NCBI GenBank assembly: GCA_949319575.1
Contig: CASGHD010000074.1
Coordinates: 1 to 53,447, forward strand
Direction: 5' to 3'
DNA: 53,447 nt
DNA from: an uncultured Anaerolineales bacterium
GTDB lineage: Bacteria; Chloroflexota; Anaerolineae; Anaerolineales; Villigracilaceae
The translations under genes were made by a program, and so were the position numbers. This document shows positions 30,918 through 38,730 of this stretch, piece after piece. Position 1 is the stretch's first letter, and each line of letters opens with the position of its first letter. The notes under the pieces were generated by a model, which was not told where the DNA came from, ran no database searches, and worked only from the letters and a program-made list of their open reading frames with translations.

Positions 30918-32567
30918 ATGACCCAAACCTTCGACCCCATCACCCTCGAAATCCTCTGGCGGCGGCTCATCTCCATCGTGGACGAAGCCGACGCCACCGT
31001 CGCGCGAACCGCGTTCTCCAGTCTCCTGCGCGACGCGCACGATTACACCTGCATGTTCACTGACCGTCACGGGCGCGAACTGGCGCAAGGGACTCTCGCC
31101 ACGCCTGGGCAATCGGGCGCAATGGCGCTGGGCATGCGCAATCTCGTGCAAAAATTTTCAGCGGACGAACTTCATTCTGGCGATGTCTTCATCACCAACG
31201 ATCCCTGGGCGCTGGCGGGACATCTCAACGACATCTGCGTCTTCAGCCCGATATTCCACAAAGGAAACCTTGCCGCCTTCACGGCTTGCGTCTTGCATCA
31301 CTCGGATATCGGCGGGAGAGTTGCCTCCGACAATCACGATGTCTTTGAAGAAGGCTTGTTCATCCCGCTGGTGAAACTGTACGAGCGAGGCGAATTGAAT
31401 CAAGCCGTGCTGGATATGATTCGCTGGAACGTCCGCACGCCTGAAAATGTTATCGGCGACATCCGCTCACAGACTGCCGCCAATCACGTCTGCGCCGCGC
31501 AGGTTCAGCGGATGCTGGAAGAGTATCGGCTCGACTCGCTGGACGATCTTGCGGATGAGATCATCGCCCGCAGTGAAAAGAGCGTCCGCTCCGCGATCGA
31601 GCAGGTCCCCGATGGCGTGTATCGCGCCGAAGGCGTCATCGAACAAATGGAGGGGCAGAAGGATATCAACATCAAAGCCGCCGTTGAGATCAAAGGAAGC
31701 GACATCAGCGTTGACCTCGCGGGTTCGTCGCCGCAAGTCAGTTGGGGCGGCAACGTCGTGTACAACTTCACCTTCGCTTATGTTCACATGGCAATCAAAA
31801 GCATCTTCGACCCAGACATTCCCAACAATCACGGCAGTGTCGCGGTCATTAAACTCGACGCGCCCGAAGGCAGCGTCGTCAATTGCCGCTTCCCAGCCGC
31901 CGTCGCCGCGCGGATGCAGATCGGTCACTTCATGGCAGAGATCATCTATCGCGCGTTGGCGCAGGCGCTTCCGCATCGCGTCATCGCCTCCAGCGGCGGC
32001 ACACCCGCCACGATGAACGTCTTTTACGGAACGTTCAACAACGGCAAACCCTGGCATTCGGTCATCATCCGTGGCGGGGGCATGGGCGCGAGCAGTGGGC
32101 GCGACGGCGAGAACAGTTACATCTTCCCCGCCAACGGCGCGAACACGCCCATCGAAATTCTCGAAGGCGACACGCCCCTCATCGTCGAACGACGCGAACT
32201 GCTGATAGATTCGGGGGGAGCGGGGAAATTTCGCGGCGGGCTGGGGACGCGCACCGTCTTCCGCATCCCAGACGATGAACACGCGCCTCAGACTCCCGTC
32301 AGCCTGGGCATCCAGTCGGGACGCTTTCGCCTACCCCCAGAGGGACTCGCTGGCGGGCAGGCTGGCTCGCGCGCAAAATTTCTCGTCAATGGGGAGCAGG
32401 GGAATCCCTACGGGCTGACCAAACTCCACCCTGGCGATATCATCGTCATGGAATCATCGGGCGGCGGCGGCTATGGTCTCCCTAATGAACGTGACCCCGA
32501 CGTGCTCACAGAAGATATCCGCGCAGGATGGGTGTCTGAAGAAAAGGCGAAGTCGGAGTATGGGTAA
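30918..32567 (+). CDS. Hydantoinase/oxoprolinase subunit B (HyuB-like)
   Basis: The 549-residue partner of HyuA, with FDPITLEILWRRL at the N-terminus, ITNDPWALAGHLNDICVF, HHSDIGGRVA and the C-terminal GGGGYGLPNERDP, all typical of hydantoinase B. Last gene of the first gene series; a 671-base gap rich in repeats separates it from the promoter of the ring-reductase series. Confidence 0.92.
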   Translation: MTQTFDPITLEILWRRLISIVDEADATVARTAFSSLLRDAHDYTCMFTDRHGRELAQGTLATPGQSGAMALGMRNLVQKFSADELHSGDVFITNDPWALAGHLNDICVFSPIFHKGNLAAFTACVLHHSDIGGRVASDNHDVFEEGLFIPLVKLYERGELNQAVLDMIRWNVRTPENVIGDIRSQTAANHVCAAQVQRMLEEYRLDSLDDLADEIIARSEKSVRSAIEQVPDGVYRAEGVIEQMEGQKDINIKAAVEIKGSDISVDLAGSSPQVSWGGNVVYNFTFAYVHMAIKSIFDPDIPNNHGSVAVIKLDAPEGSVVNCRFPAAVAARMQIGHFMAEIIYRALAQALPHRVIASSGGTPATMNVFYGTFNNGKPWHSVIIRGGGMGASSGRDGENSYIFPANGANTPIEILEGDTPLIVERRELLIDSGGAGKFRGGLGTRTVFRIPDDEHAPQTPVSLGIQSGRFRLPPEGLAGGQAGSRAKFLVNGEQGNPYGLTKLHPGDIIVMESSGGGGYGLPNERDPDVLTEDIRAGWVSEEKAKSEYG

Positions 32568-32632
32568 TTTGACAAAAACCTTTTCAACCACAAAGCGCGC
32601 TAAGGGCTCGTAAAAATATAATTTCCTTGTTG

Positions 32633-32676
32633 GGGATGCAGTTGCACTGCATCCCGTTCGCAGTGCAACTGCGAAC
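32633..32676. repeat. Two adjacent mirror-related hairpins
   Basis: GGGATGCAG (32633-32641) / CTGCATCCC (32647-32655) and GTTCGCAGT (32656-32664) / ACTGCGAAC (32668-32676). The inner parts GCAGTTGCACTGC and GCAGTGCAACTGC are reverse complements, so the two hairpins can also pair with each other. No T-run follows. Confidence 0.7.
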
Positions 32677-32757
32677 GAACATAAATTCGGGAAGTTATTA
32701 ATTTACAGACCCTAATATTACAACGCAAAGTCGCTATCGAGGCTCATAGCGCCCCAA

Positions 32758-32862
32758 ACCATCCACGAATAAAAACCACGAATACTCGAATTCGCGCCGG
32801 GCATTCGCGCGCTTGTGTTGAGTCTATCGAGGCATTCGTGAATATTCGTGGACGGTTTACCC
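32758..32862. repeat. CCACGAATA-family inverted repeat
   Basis: CCATCCACGAATAAAAACCACGAATA faces GCATTCGTGAATATTCGTGGACGG. Related to 24538-24610. Confidence 0.7.
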
Positions 32863-32941
32863 ATACAACAGATTAACCTTGCGCTGTAATACTAAGTCTT
32901 TTACAGGTTTCCTTCGTGACCTTTGTGTTTAGGCGCTAATC

Positions 32942-33122
32942 GTAACTGCTCAGGCATGTCGTTGCGAGGAGGGCTCTTGCTCGTCTGCCCCGATGTTTTT
33001 TCGGGGTCCCGCCGAAGCAATTTCCCGGTATGGGGAGACTGCTTCGGCAAAACCAAGTGTCTCGACAAGCTCGACAACCAAGCGGCGCCTCGCAGCGACA
33101 TGTTCCGAGGCTGAGCAGTTAC
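32942..33122. repeat. Long palindromic element, copy 2
   Basis: A 181-bp copy bounded by GTAACTGCTCAGGCATGTC and GACATGTTCCGAGGCTGAGCAGTTAC. It has the same core as copy 1 plus an extra CTCGACAAGCTCGACAACC segment in the right half. Confidence 0.8.
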
Positions 33123-33143
33123 CGCTAATCTGCAAATTCCCCG

Positions 33144-33171
33144 TTGACAATTCCAAAAAGAGGGGTATACT
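33144..33171 (+). promoter_or_regulatory. Promoter 2 of the catabolic regulon
   Basis: TTGACA (33144-33149), 16 bases, TATACT (33166-33171). Identical hexamers and spacing to 12426-12453. Confidence 0.87.
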
Positions 33172-33175
33172 GAAC

Positions 33176-33216
33176 ATATCTCACTTTTGTTACGATGTGT
33201 CGAAATAGTGATATAT
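33176..33216. promoter_or_regulatory. Inverted-repeat operator 2
   Basis: Left arm ATATCTCACTT (33176-33186) is identical to operator 1; the right arm TAGTGATATAT (33206-33216) matches its complement at 9 of 11 positions. Total length is 41 bp, as at 12458-12498, and a central TTACGATGTG resembles TTACGGTATG of operator 1. Confidence 0.75.
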
Positions 33217-33238
33217 ATTTAGAGACTGGAGGTTTTGC

Positions 33239-34405
33239 ATGACCCTGCGGCTGTTTGAAACATGGCAGAACCAATCCCTCGAGGGGATTTTTGCGGAGTG
33301 CCGCGAACTGTCGGAGGATGCCGAGTTACCCACCGTCAAACGCTGGCGCGAAAATGGGGGCAAGGTGCTGGGGCATTTTCAGGTGTACTTCCCCGAAGAA
33401 ATCGCCCACGCGGCTGGGATGCTCCCGCTCAAAATGCGCGGCGCGCCTGTCGAGCCGACTCACTCCGACTCGCGCTTCGGCTCCTACCTTTGCTCGATCC
33501 TCAAAACCAACCTTGAACTCGTTCTCAGCAACCGTGTCGAACTGGACATGTTCGTCACCCACCCCATCTGCGACGCGGCGCGGAATCTGGCGGCGGTCTG
33601 GGGGCGGAACTATTCATATCCGTGCCAGATTTTGTACCTGCCGCAGAACGCCAACTCGAAGGCGTCGGCGGAGTATTTAAGAGGGGAATATGACAGGGTG
33701 AAAAACGACATCGAAGCGCTGACGGGGACCCAGGTCACGGACGAGGCATTGCGGAATTCCATCGCGGTCTATAACGAGAATCGTAGTCTCCTGCGAAAGA
33801 TATACGAGATCAAACGCAAACAGCCCTGGCTGTTGTCGGGCTTTGAAGCGTACCTGTTGATGAACGTCGGCGGGATGATTTTGCGCGAAGAGCACAACGA
33901 AATGCTCAAAGCGGCGATCCCGCTGATCGAAGCGCGACCCGCCAAACGTCAGGATAAGATTCGCGTGGTGTTTGAGGGCGGCTTCTGCGAACAGCCTCCG
34001 CTGGATTTGATCCGCGCCATCTCGCAGTCCTGCTACATCGTGGACGATGATCTGTTAATCGGCTTGCGCTGGATTCTCGAAGACATTCCGCTCGAAGGCG
34101 ACTTGCTGATGAATATGGCGGACGCGTACTTAGAAAAATCCACGTACAGCCCCGTGCAACACGACGCGCGCAAACCGAAGGAAAAGATGCTGTTGCAGCG
34201 CATCGCGGACTCGGGCGCGGAGGCGGCAATCATCACCGCCGCCAAGATGTGCGAGCCTGGGCTTGAAGATCAGGTGACGTACACGAAAGCGCTCGATGAA
34301 AAGGGCATCCCCTATTTCGTCGGCGAGTTTGAAGAGAACATGACCAGTTTCGACAGCATGGAAATCCAGCTGGAGACGTTCACGGAGAATTTGATATTTA
34401 GTTGA
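33239..34405 (+). CDS. bcrC: Benzoyl-CoA reductase subunit, BcrC/BzdN-like
   Basis: One of two subunits forming the ring-reducing part of ATP-dependent (class I) benzoyl-CoA reductase, in the 2-hydroxyacyl-CoA dehydratase superfamily. The 388 residues include VYFPEEIAHAAGMLPLKMRG and cysteines suited to 4Fe-4S binding in THPICDAARN and GGFCEQPP. ATG is six bases after GGAGG. Reductase rather than dehydratase is supported by the paired subunit, two ATPase subunits, and genes for the following ring-pathway enzymes. It is the first gene after promoter 2. It may also act on 2-aminobenzoyl-CoA. Confidence 0.88.
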   Translation: MTLRLFETWQNQSLEGIFAECRELSEDAELPTVKRWRENGGKVLGHFQVYFPEEIAHAAGMLPLKMRGAPVEPTHSDSRFGSYLCSILKTNLELVLSNRVELDMFVTHPICDAARNLAAVWGRNYSYPCQILYLPQNANSKASAEYLRGEYDRVKNDIEALTGTQVTDEALRNSIAVYNENRSLLRKIYEIKRKQPWLLSGFEAYLLMNVGGMILREEHNEMLKAAIPLIEARPAKRQDKIRVVFEGGFCEQPPLDLIRAISQSCYIVDDDLLIGLRWILEDIPLEGDLLMNMADAYLEKSTYSPVQHDARKPKEKMLLQRIADSGAEAAIITAAKMCEPGLEDQVTYTKALDEKGIPYFVGEFEENMTSFDSMEIQLETFTENLIFS

Positions 34406-34408
34406 AGT

Positions 34409-34507
34409 ATGTCATTGCGAGGAGCTCTCGTGTTCTTCGCGACAAAACAATCTCCTTATTTGCGGGAGATTGCGTCGGGCAGAAGATCACTGCCCTCGCA
34501 ATGAGAT
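34409..34507. repeat. TCATTGCGAGGAG palindromic repeat, between bcr genes
   Basis: ATGTCATTGCGAGGAGCTC faces CTGCCCTCGCAATGAGAT. Family B; other copies at 40649-40748, 44543-44643, 45516-45623 and 51779-51869. Confidence 0.8.
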
Positions 34508-34521
34508 GGAACAGGTGACCT

Positions 34522-35820
34522 ATGACCGAAACTAAAACAGACGAGCTCGTGGGGCGCGGCAACAAGGAAGGGGCGGACCTGTTCCGCGAATGGTTCGATA
34601 GCCTGGCAGACGCGGCAAAGAACGGACGCGGCGCGGCGTATGTATTCGTGATGGGCAGTATGGCAGAATTATTGCACGTCTTCGATTTTCCACTGGTACT
34701 GCCTGAGATCACATCGCTTCAAACTGCTGTGCGGCGCGTGGCGGATACCTATCTCGCCGAAGCGGAAGATTACGGCTATTCGCCCGACATCTGCGGCTAC
34801 GTCAAAGCGGATATGGCTGTCCAATTGCGCGGCGGACAACACCCGATGGGGCAGATTCCCAAACCGTCCGTCGCGGTGATGAGCAACGCCTGCAACACCT
34901 ACATCAAATGGGCGGAGATATGGGAGCGCATGTACGGCATCCCGCTCTTCGTGTTGGACGTGCCGGCCACCCGTCAGGCGGGCGGACAGTTCCAGCCTGG
35001 CAGTTCCGATTTCGAGCGCGACCGCAAATACGTCGAAGCGCAGGTGCGGGAGTTGATCACGCTCTGCGAGCAGGTCTCAGGCAAAAAGTTCGACATTGAC
35101 CGCCTGCGCGAATCGCTCGGTTACGCCAACGATATGAACGAAGGCTGGCGGCGCGTGCTGGAACTCAACAAGAGTAAGCCGTCTCTCTTCAACGCGGTGA
35201 CGGATGGCACGGTCTATCTGGGCGTTTCAAATAATTTGCGCGGCACAAAGAAGGGCAGTCAGTTCTTCAAGAATCTCGTGGAAGAGATGGAATACAAAGC
35301 CGCGCACGGCATCGGCACGCAGATCGTCGAGAAATACAGGCTCGGTTTCGTCGGCGTGCCGTGTTACCCGATCTTCCGACGCTTCAGCGAAATGTTCACC
35401 GAATGGGGCGGCAACTTCGTCCACTCTACCTATTTGAACTTCGCTTCGGGCGGCGGCAACCTCGGCTATCAATACGACGTCAACCGTCCCATCGAAAGTC
35501 TTGCGGAGGGATACCTGATCAGCGTGCGCGAAGCGATGGACAACATGTTCCATCAGGATCGCGTGGTGATTGACTGGGTGAAGAATTACGAGCTGGACGG
35601 CGTGGTCTATCACCCGATTAAATCGTGCCGCACCGTTTCGACGGGTCTTGCCGACGGGCGGCGGGCAATGATGGCGGCGACGGACGTCCCCAGCCTGTTC
35701 ATCGAATCGGACATGATGGACAAGCGCGTCGTCTCCGAAGCGCAGATGAAGAATCGCGCCGACGCCTTCTTTGAAGGTCTCGCGTCACGCCGCGAGATGG
35801 CGAAGGTGGCGCAAACTTGA
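34522..35820 (+). CDS. bcrB: Benzoyl-CoA reductase subunit, BcrB/BzdO-like
   Basis: Second ring-reducing subunit, 432 residues. Cysteines at YSPDICGYVK, MSNACNTYIKW, GVPCYPIF and KSCRTVSTG are spaced as in 2-hydroxyacyl-CoA dehydratase-family FeS subunits. Length is near that of BzdO. It is separated from bcrC by a family B repeat that leaves about 15 bases before the ATG, yet a GGAACAGGTG ribosome binding site remains. Expected to form the ring-reducing heterodimer with the product of the gene at 33239. Confidence 0.88.
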   Translation: MTETKTDELVGRGNKEGADLFREWFDSLADAAKNGRGAAYVFVMGSMAELLHVFDFPLVLPEITSLQTAVRRVADTYLAEAEDYGYSPDICGYVKADMAVQLRGGQHPMGQIPKPSVAVMSNACNTYIKWAEIWERMYGIPLFVLDVPATRQAGGQFQPGSSDFERDRKYVEAQVRELITLCEQVSGKKFDIDRLRESLGYANDMNEGWRRVLELNKSKPSLFNAVTDGTVYLGVSNNLRGTKKGSQFFKNLVEEMEYKAAHGIGTQIVEKYRLGFVGVPCYPIFRRFSEMFTEWGGNFVHSTYLNFASGGGNLGYQYDVNRPIESLAEGYLISVREAMDNMFHQDRVVIDWVKNYELDGVVYHPIKSCRTVSTGLADGRRAMMAATDVPSLFIESDMMDKRVVSEAQMKNRADAFFEGLASRREMAKVAQT

Positions 35821-35824
35821 AACG

Positions 35825-36062
35825 AGAAATTTTGAACCGCAAAGCGCGCGAAGTTCGCTTAGAAACCGTTTCTTAACTTCTTCTTTTCGACACGGACGCC
35901 ACGGATTTCACTGATTTTCACGGAAAAGAGCTTTAAAAAGTTGTCTTTTTCCGTGTGCTCTGTGAGATCCGTGTACAAAAGAACCAGGCTTCAGACTTAA
36001 GAAACACTCTCTAAGAGAAAACCAAAAAACTTTGCGTCCTTGGCGGTCTTAGCGGTAAATCC
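35825..36062. repeat. Nested repeats between bcrB and the ATPase genes
   Basis: GAACCGCAAAGCGCGCGAAG (35833) faces GCGTCCTTGGCGGTCTTAGCGG (36035), enclosing a CACGGACGCCACGGATTTCACTG / GAGATCCGTGTAC pair (35890-35975). No gene is visible in this 268-base gap. Confidence 0.65.
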
Positions 36063-36088
36063 TTTTCCAAATCCGGAGGTACTTTCCC

Positions 36089-36904
36089 ATGGCATACGCG
36101 GCAGGCGTTGACGTAGGCTCGACGCAAACCAAAGCAATCATCATCAACGAAGACCGCGAGATCGTCGGTCGTTGCCTCACAGACACTGGGGCGAACGTGG
36201 TCATCGCGGCGGAGAACTCCTTCGCCGAAGCGCTCAAGACCAGCGGCATCCGCGAAGAGGAAGTCGAATACGTGATCGGCACGGGCTACGGGCGGTATCG
36301 CGTCACCTTCGGCAACACGCAGGTGACGGAGATCTCCTGTCACGCGCGCGGCGCGGCGCAGATGTTTCCTGGCACCAAAACCGTGCTGGACATGGGCGGG
36401 CAGGACACCAAAGCCATCCGCGTCAGCCCCAAGGGCGAAGTGCTCGACTTCTGCATGAACGACAAATGCGCGGCGGGCACGGGGCGTTTCCTCGGCGCGG
36501 CAGCGGCGGCGTTGGATATTCCGCTTGGCGAACTCGGCAACGTGGCGATGAAGGCGGAACGACCTGTCAAGATCAGCACCACTTGCACGGTCTTCGCCGA
36601 ATCCGAAGTGCTCTCGTGGCTGGGCAAAGGCAAAAAGATCGAAGACATTTTGTGGGGCGTGCACCTCTCCATCGCGTCGCGCTCGACCGCGTTACTGCGC
36701 CGCGTCGGCATCGAAGACGAGATCACCTTCACGGGCGGGGTCACCAAGAACGCGGGTATGATCAAATCGCTCGAACAGGCGCTGAAGACCAAACTCAACG
36801 TCAGCGACGATTCGCATTACATGGGCGCGTTGGGCGCGGCGCTCTTCGCGCTCGACCACATCCTCGCGGGGCGCGTCCCCACCGAAGAAAAGGAGACGGC
36901 ATGA
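36089..36904 (+). CDS. Benzoyl-CoA reductase ATPase subunit (BcrA/BcrD type), first
   Basis: The 271-residue ASKHA-fold activator couples ATP hydrolysis to electron injection into the ring-reducing subunits. It has phosphate loop [13 protein letters not shown], the second nucleotide motif [12 protein letters not shown], and the two cysteines of the intersubunit 4Fe-4S cluster in [11 protein letters not shown] and [11 protein letters not shown]. Two similar short ATPases (271 and 275 residues) match the Azoarcus BzdP/BzdQ layout better than the Thauera type with one long subunit. GGAGG precedes the ATG at nine bases; it overlaps the next gene by four. Confidence 0.9.
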   Translation: MAYAAGVDVGSTQTKAIIINEDREIVGRCLTDTGANVVIAAENSFAEALKTSGIREEEVEYVIGTGYGRYRVTFGNTQVTEISCHARGAAQMFPGTKTVLDMGGQDTKAIRVSPKGEVLDFCMNDKCAAGTGRFLGAAAAALDIPLGELGNVAMKAERPVKISTTCTVFAESEVLSWLGKGKKIEDILWGVHLSIASRSTALLRRVGIEDEITFTGGVTKNAGMIKSLEQALKTKLNVSDDSHYMGALGAALFALDHILAGRVPTEEKETA

Positions 36905-37728
36905 GCGTCTACACCTCTGGAATTGACGTCGGCTCGACCTATACCAAAGCCGTCATTTTGAAGGACGGCAACGAGATCGTCTCGCGCGCCATGCTCAACA
37001 CAGGCTTCCGTTTGGAAGAAGCCGCGCGCAAGGCATATGAAACCACGCTCGAACAGGCCGGACTGAACGAATCCGATTCGTCGTATCTCGTCACCACTGG
37101 CTTCGGTCGCCATCTCGTCGGCTTCCGCGACGTGAACGTGACCGACATCAACGCCAGCGCGCGCGGCGCGGCGTTCCTCTTCCCCAAGACGCGCACCATT
37201 CTCGACGTCGGCGGGCAGACGATGAAAGCCATCCAACTGACCGAAGAGGGCAAAGTCAAATCCTTCCGCCTCAACGACAAATGCGCGGCAGGCACGGGCG
37301 CGTTCCTCGAAAAGACCGCCCGTTACATGGGGTACAAAACCGAAGAGATAGGCACGCTCGCGGCGGTCTCCAAAACGGCCGTTCCCATTTCGGGCGTGTG
37401 CGCGGTCTTCGCCGAATCCGAAGTCATCAACCACCTCTCGCAGGGCATGTCTCCCTCCGACATCATGTATGGCTCCATCGTCTCGCTTGTGGCGCGTTCG
37501 GTGCAATTGCTCAAGCGCGTCGGCATGAATCCCGAATTCACGCTCATCGGCGGCATCCTGCGATTCGAATCCATGAGCCATGTGGTGCGCGAACAGATCA
37601 AGACCGAAGTCAACGTGGCGGAGGGCGACCTCGTGCAATACGTCACCGCCCTCGGCGCGGCAATCCTCGGCTATCGTCGTTTTGAAAAGATTCAACGCGA
37701 AGGTCAACAAGCAATCGCAGGCGCCTAG
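36901..37728 (+). CDS. Benzoyl-CoA reductase ATPase subunit (BcrA/BcrD type), second
   Basis: The 275-residue paralogue of the preceding subunit, with [27 protein letters not shown] and cluster cysteines in [11 protein letters not shown] and [12 protein letters not shown]. In the second motif GGQD is GGQT, so the two ATPases are not equivalent. ATGA overlap with the previous gene. The stop codon lies inside a terminator-like hairpin (37713-37740), just before paaX. Confidence 0.9.
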   Translation: MSVYTSGIDVGSTYTKAVILKDGNEIVSRAMLNTGFRLEEAARKAYETTLEQAGLNESDSSYLVTTGFGRHLVGFRDVNVTDINASARGAAFLFPKTRTILDVGGQTMKAIQLTEEGKVKSFRLNDKCAAGTGAFLEKTARYMGYKTEEIGTLAAVSKTAVPISGVCAVFAESEVINHLSQGMSPSDIMYGSIVSLVARSVQLLKRVGMNPEFTLIGGILRFESMSHVVREQIKTEVNVAEGDLVQYVTALGAAILGYRRFEKIQREGQQAIAGA

Positions 37729-37740
37729 CCTGCGATTTTT
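37713..37740 (+). terminator. Hairpin with T-run at the end of the reductase genes
   Basis: AATCGCAGGC (37713-37722) and GCCTGCGATT (37728-37737), loop GCCTA, then TTT for a run of five T residues. It overlaps the stop codon of the second ATPase gene and could reduce transcription into paaX. Confidence 0.65.
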
Positions 37741-37761
37741 CAGTTCAGGAGACGCGCCGCC

Positions 37762-38604
37762 ATGTCGCCGACAACGCCATCCGTTCGGACTCAATTTCTG
37801 ATATTCACCCTCTTCGGCGAATTCATCCTCCCGCGCGGCGGCTCCATCTGGACCTCCAGCCTGATTCGCCTGCTCGACCAACTCGGCGTCGGAGAGCGCG
37901 CCGCGCGTCTCACGCTCTCGCGCATGGCAAGCAAAGGCTGGCTATCCGCGCGCAAAGACGGGCGGCGCAGTCAATACTCGCTGACTCCGCGCGGATGGTC
38001 TCTGCTCGTCCAGGGCGGACAGCGCATCTTCGAGCCGCCCTTCAAAGAATGGGACGGCGTCTGGCAGATCGTCGTCTTCTCGCTACCCGAAAAGAAGCGC
38101 AGTCTGCGGCACGCCTTTCGCGCGCGCCTGCCGTGGTTTGGCTTCGGTCAACTCGCGCCGAATATGTGGATCTCGCCCCACAACCGCAAAACAGAACTCC
38201 TCGCGCTGTGCGGTGAACTAAACATGCAGGATCATGTCGAAATCTTTTCGGGCATCCACATGGGACCCTCCGAAGACCAGGACCTCGTCCGCCGCTGTTG
38301 GGACCTGCCTCACCTGGCTGGGCAATATAAAAAATTCATCGTTAAATTTGAAAAGGAATATCTCGCCTGCAAGAACAACGGACACCTCCCGCCAAAGATG
38401 GACGAGAGTTTCGTCAGCCGTTTCTGGCTGTTGCATCACTTCCAGGGCTTTCCGCGCATAGACCCAAACCTGCCCGCCGCCCTGCTCCCCGCCGACTGGA
38501 TCGGCTTCAAGGCGCGGCAGTTTTTTGAAGACTATCGCGCCCTGTTGGAAAAACCCGCCAACCAGTTCGTGGACGAAATCGTCGCCGCCGAACCCGCGCG
38601 GTAA
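37762..38604 (+). CDS. paaX: PaaX-family transcriptional repressor
   Basis: The 280-residue protein follows the PaaX plan: an N-terminal winged helix (SLIRLLDQLGVGERAARLTLSRMASKGWL), the central WDGVWQIVVFSLPEKKR domain and a C-terminal helical domain. PaaX members repress aromatic catabolic genes and are released by aryl-acetyl-CoA thioesters such as phenylacetyl-CoA. Here indoleacetyl-CoA or a later thioester would be a logical effector. It is the only conventional regulator within the cluster, so it is the first candidate to bind the shared operators at 12458 and 33176; that link is untested. Confidence 0.88.
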   Translation: MSPTTPSVRTQFLIFTLFGEFILPRGGSIWTSSLIRLLDQLGVGERAARLTLSRMASKGWLSARKDGRRSQYSLTPRGWSLLVQGGQRIFEPPFKEWDGVWQIVVFSLPEKKRSLRHAFRARLPWFGFGQLAPNMWISPHNRKTELLALCGELNMQDHVEIFSGIHMGPSEDQDLVRRCWDLPHLAGQYKKFIVKFEKEYLACKNNGHLPPKMDESFVSRFWLLHHFQGFPRIDPNLPAALLPADWIGFKARQFFEDYRALLEKPANQFVDEIVAAEPAR

Positions 38605-38614
38605 GCAAAAAACC

Positions 38615-38702
38615 AGGACGTGGATGAACACAGATGAACGCGGATTTTTCAAAAATCAGAATGGTTTTTATCAGCGTTTTCAGCGTTCATCTGCGTCCTA
38701 AA
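38615..38702. repeat. GATGAACACAGATGAACGCGG palindromic repeat
   Basis: AGGACGTGGATGAACACAGATG faces CAGCGTTCATCTGCGTCCT. Same family as the repeats around the GxxExxY gene. Confidence 0.7.
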
Positions 38703-38730
38703 TATGTTTTTTGAAAATGGAGACATACAC

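Larger units (their letters stand above)
32568..33143. other. Gap between the two gene series, filled by repeats
   Basis: No gene is visible. It holds two adjacent hairpins (32633-32676), a CCACGAATA-family inverted repeat (32758-32862) and the second copy of the long palindromic element (32942-33122). Promoter 2 follows at 33144. Confidence 0.7.

Noticed and set aside
33239-37728. 2-hydroxyglutaryl-CoA or phenyllactyl-CoA dehydratase system
   Set aside because: Those have a single activator gene; here there are two ATPases plus ring-pathway hydratase, dehydrogenase and hydrolase genes.
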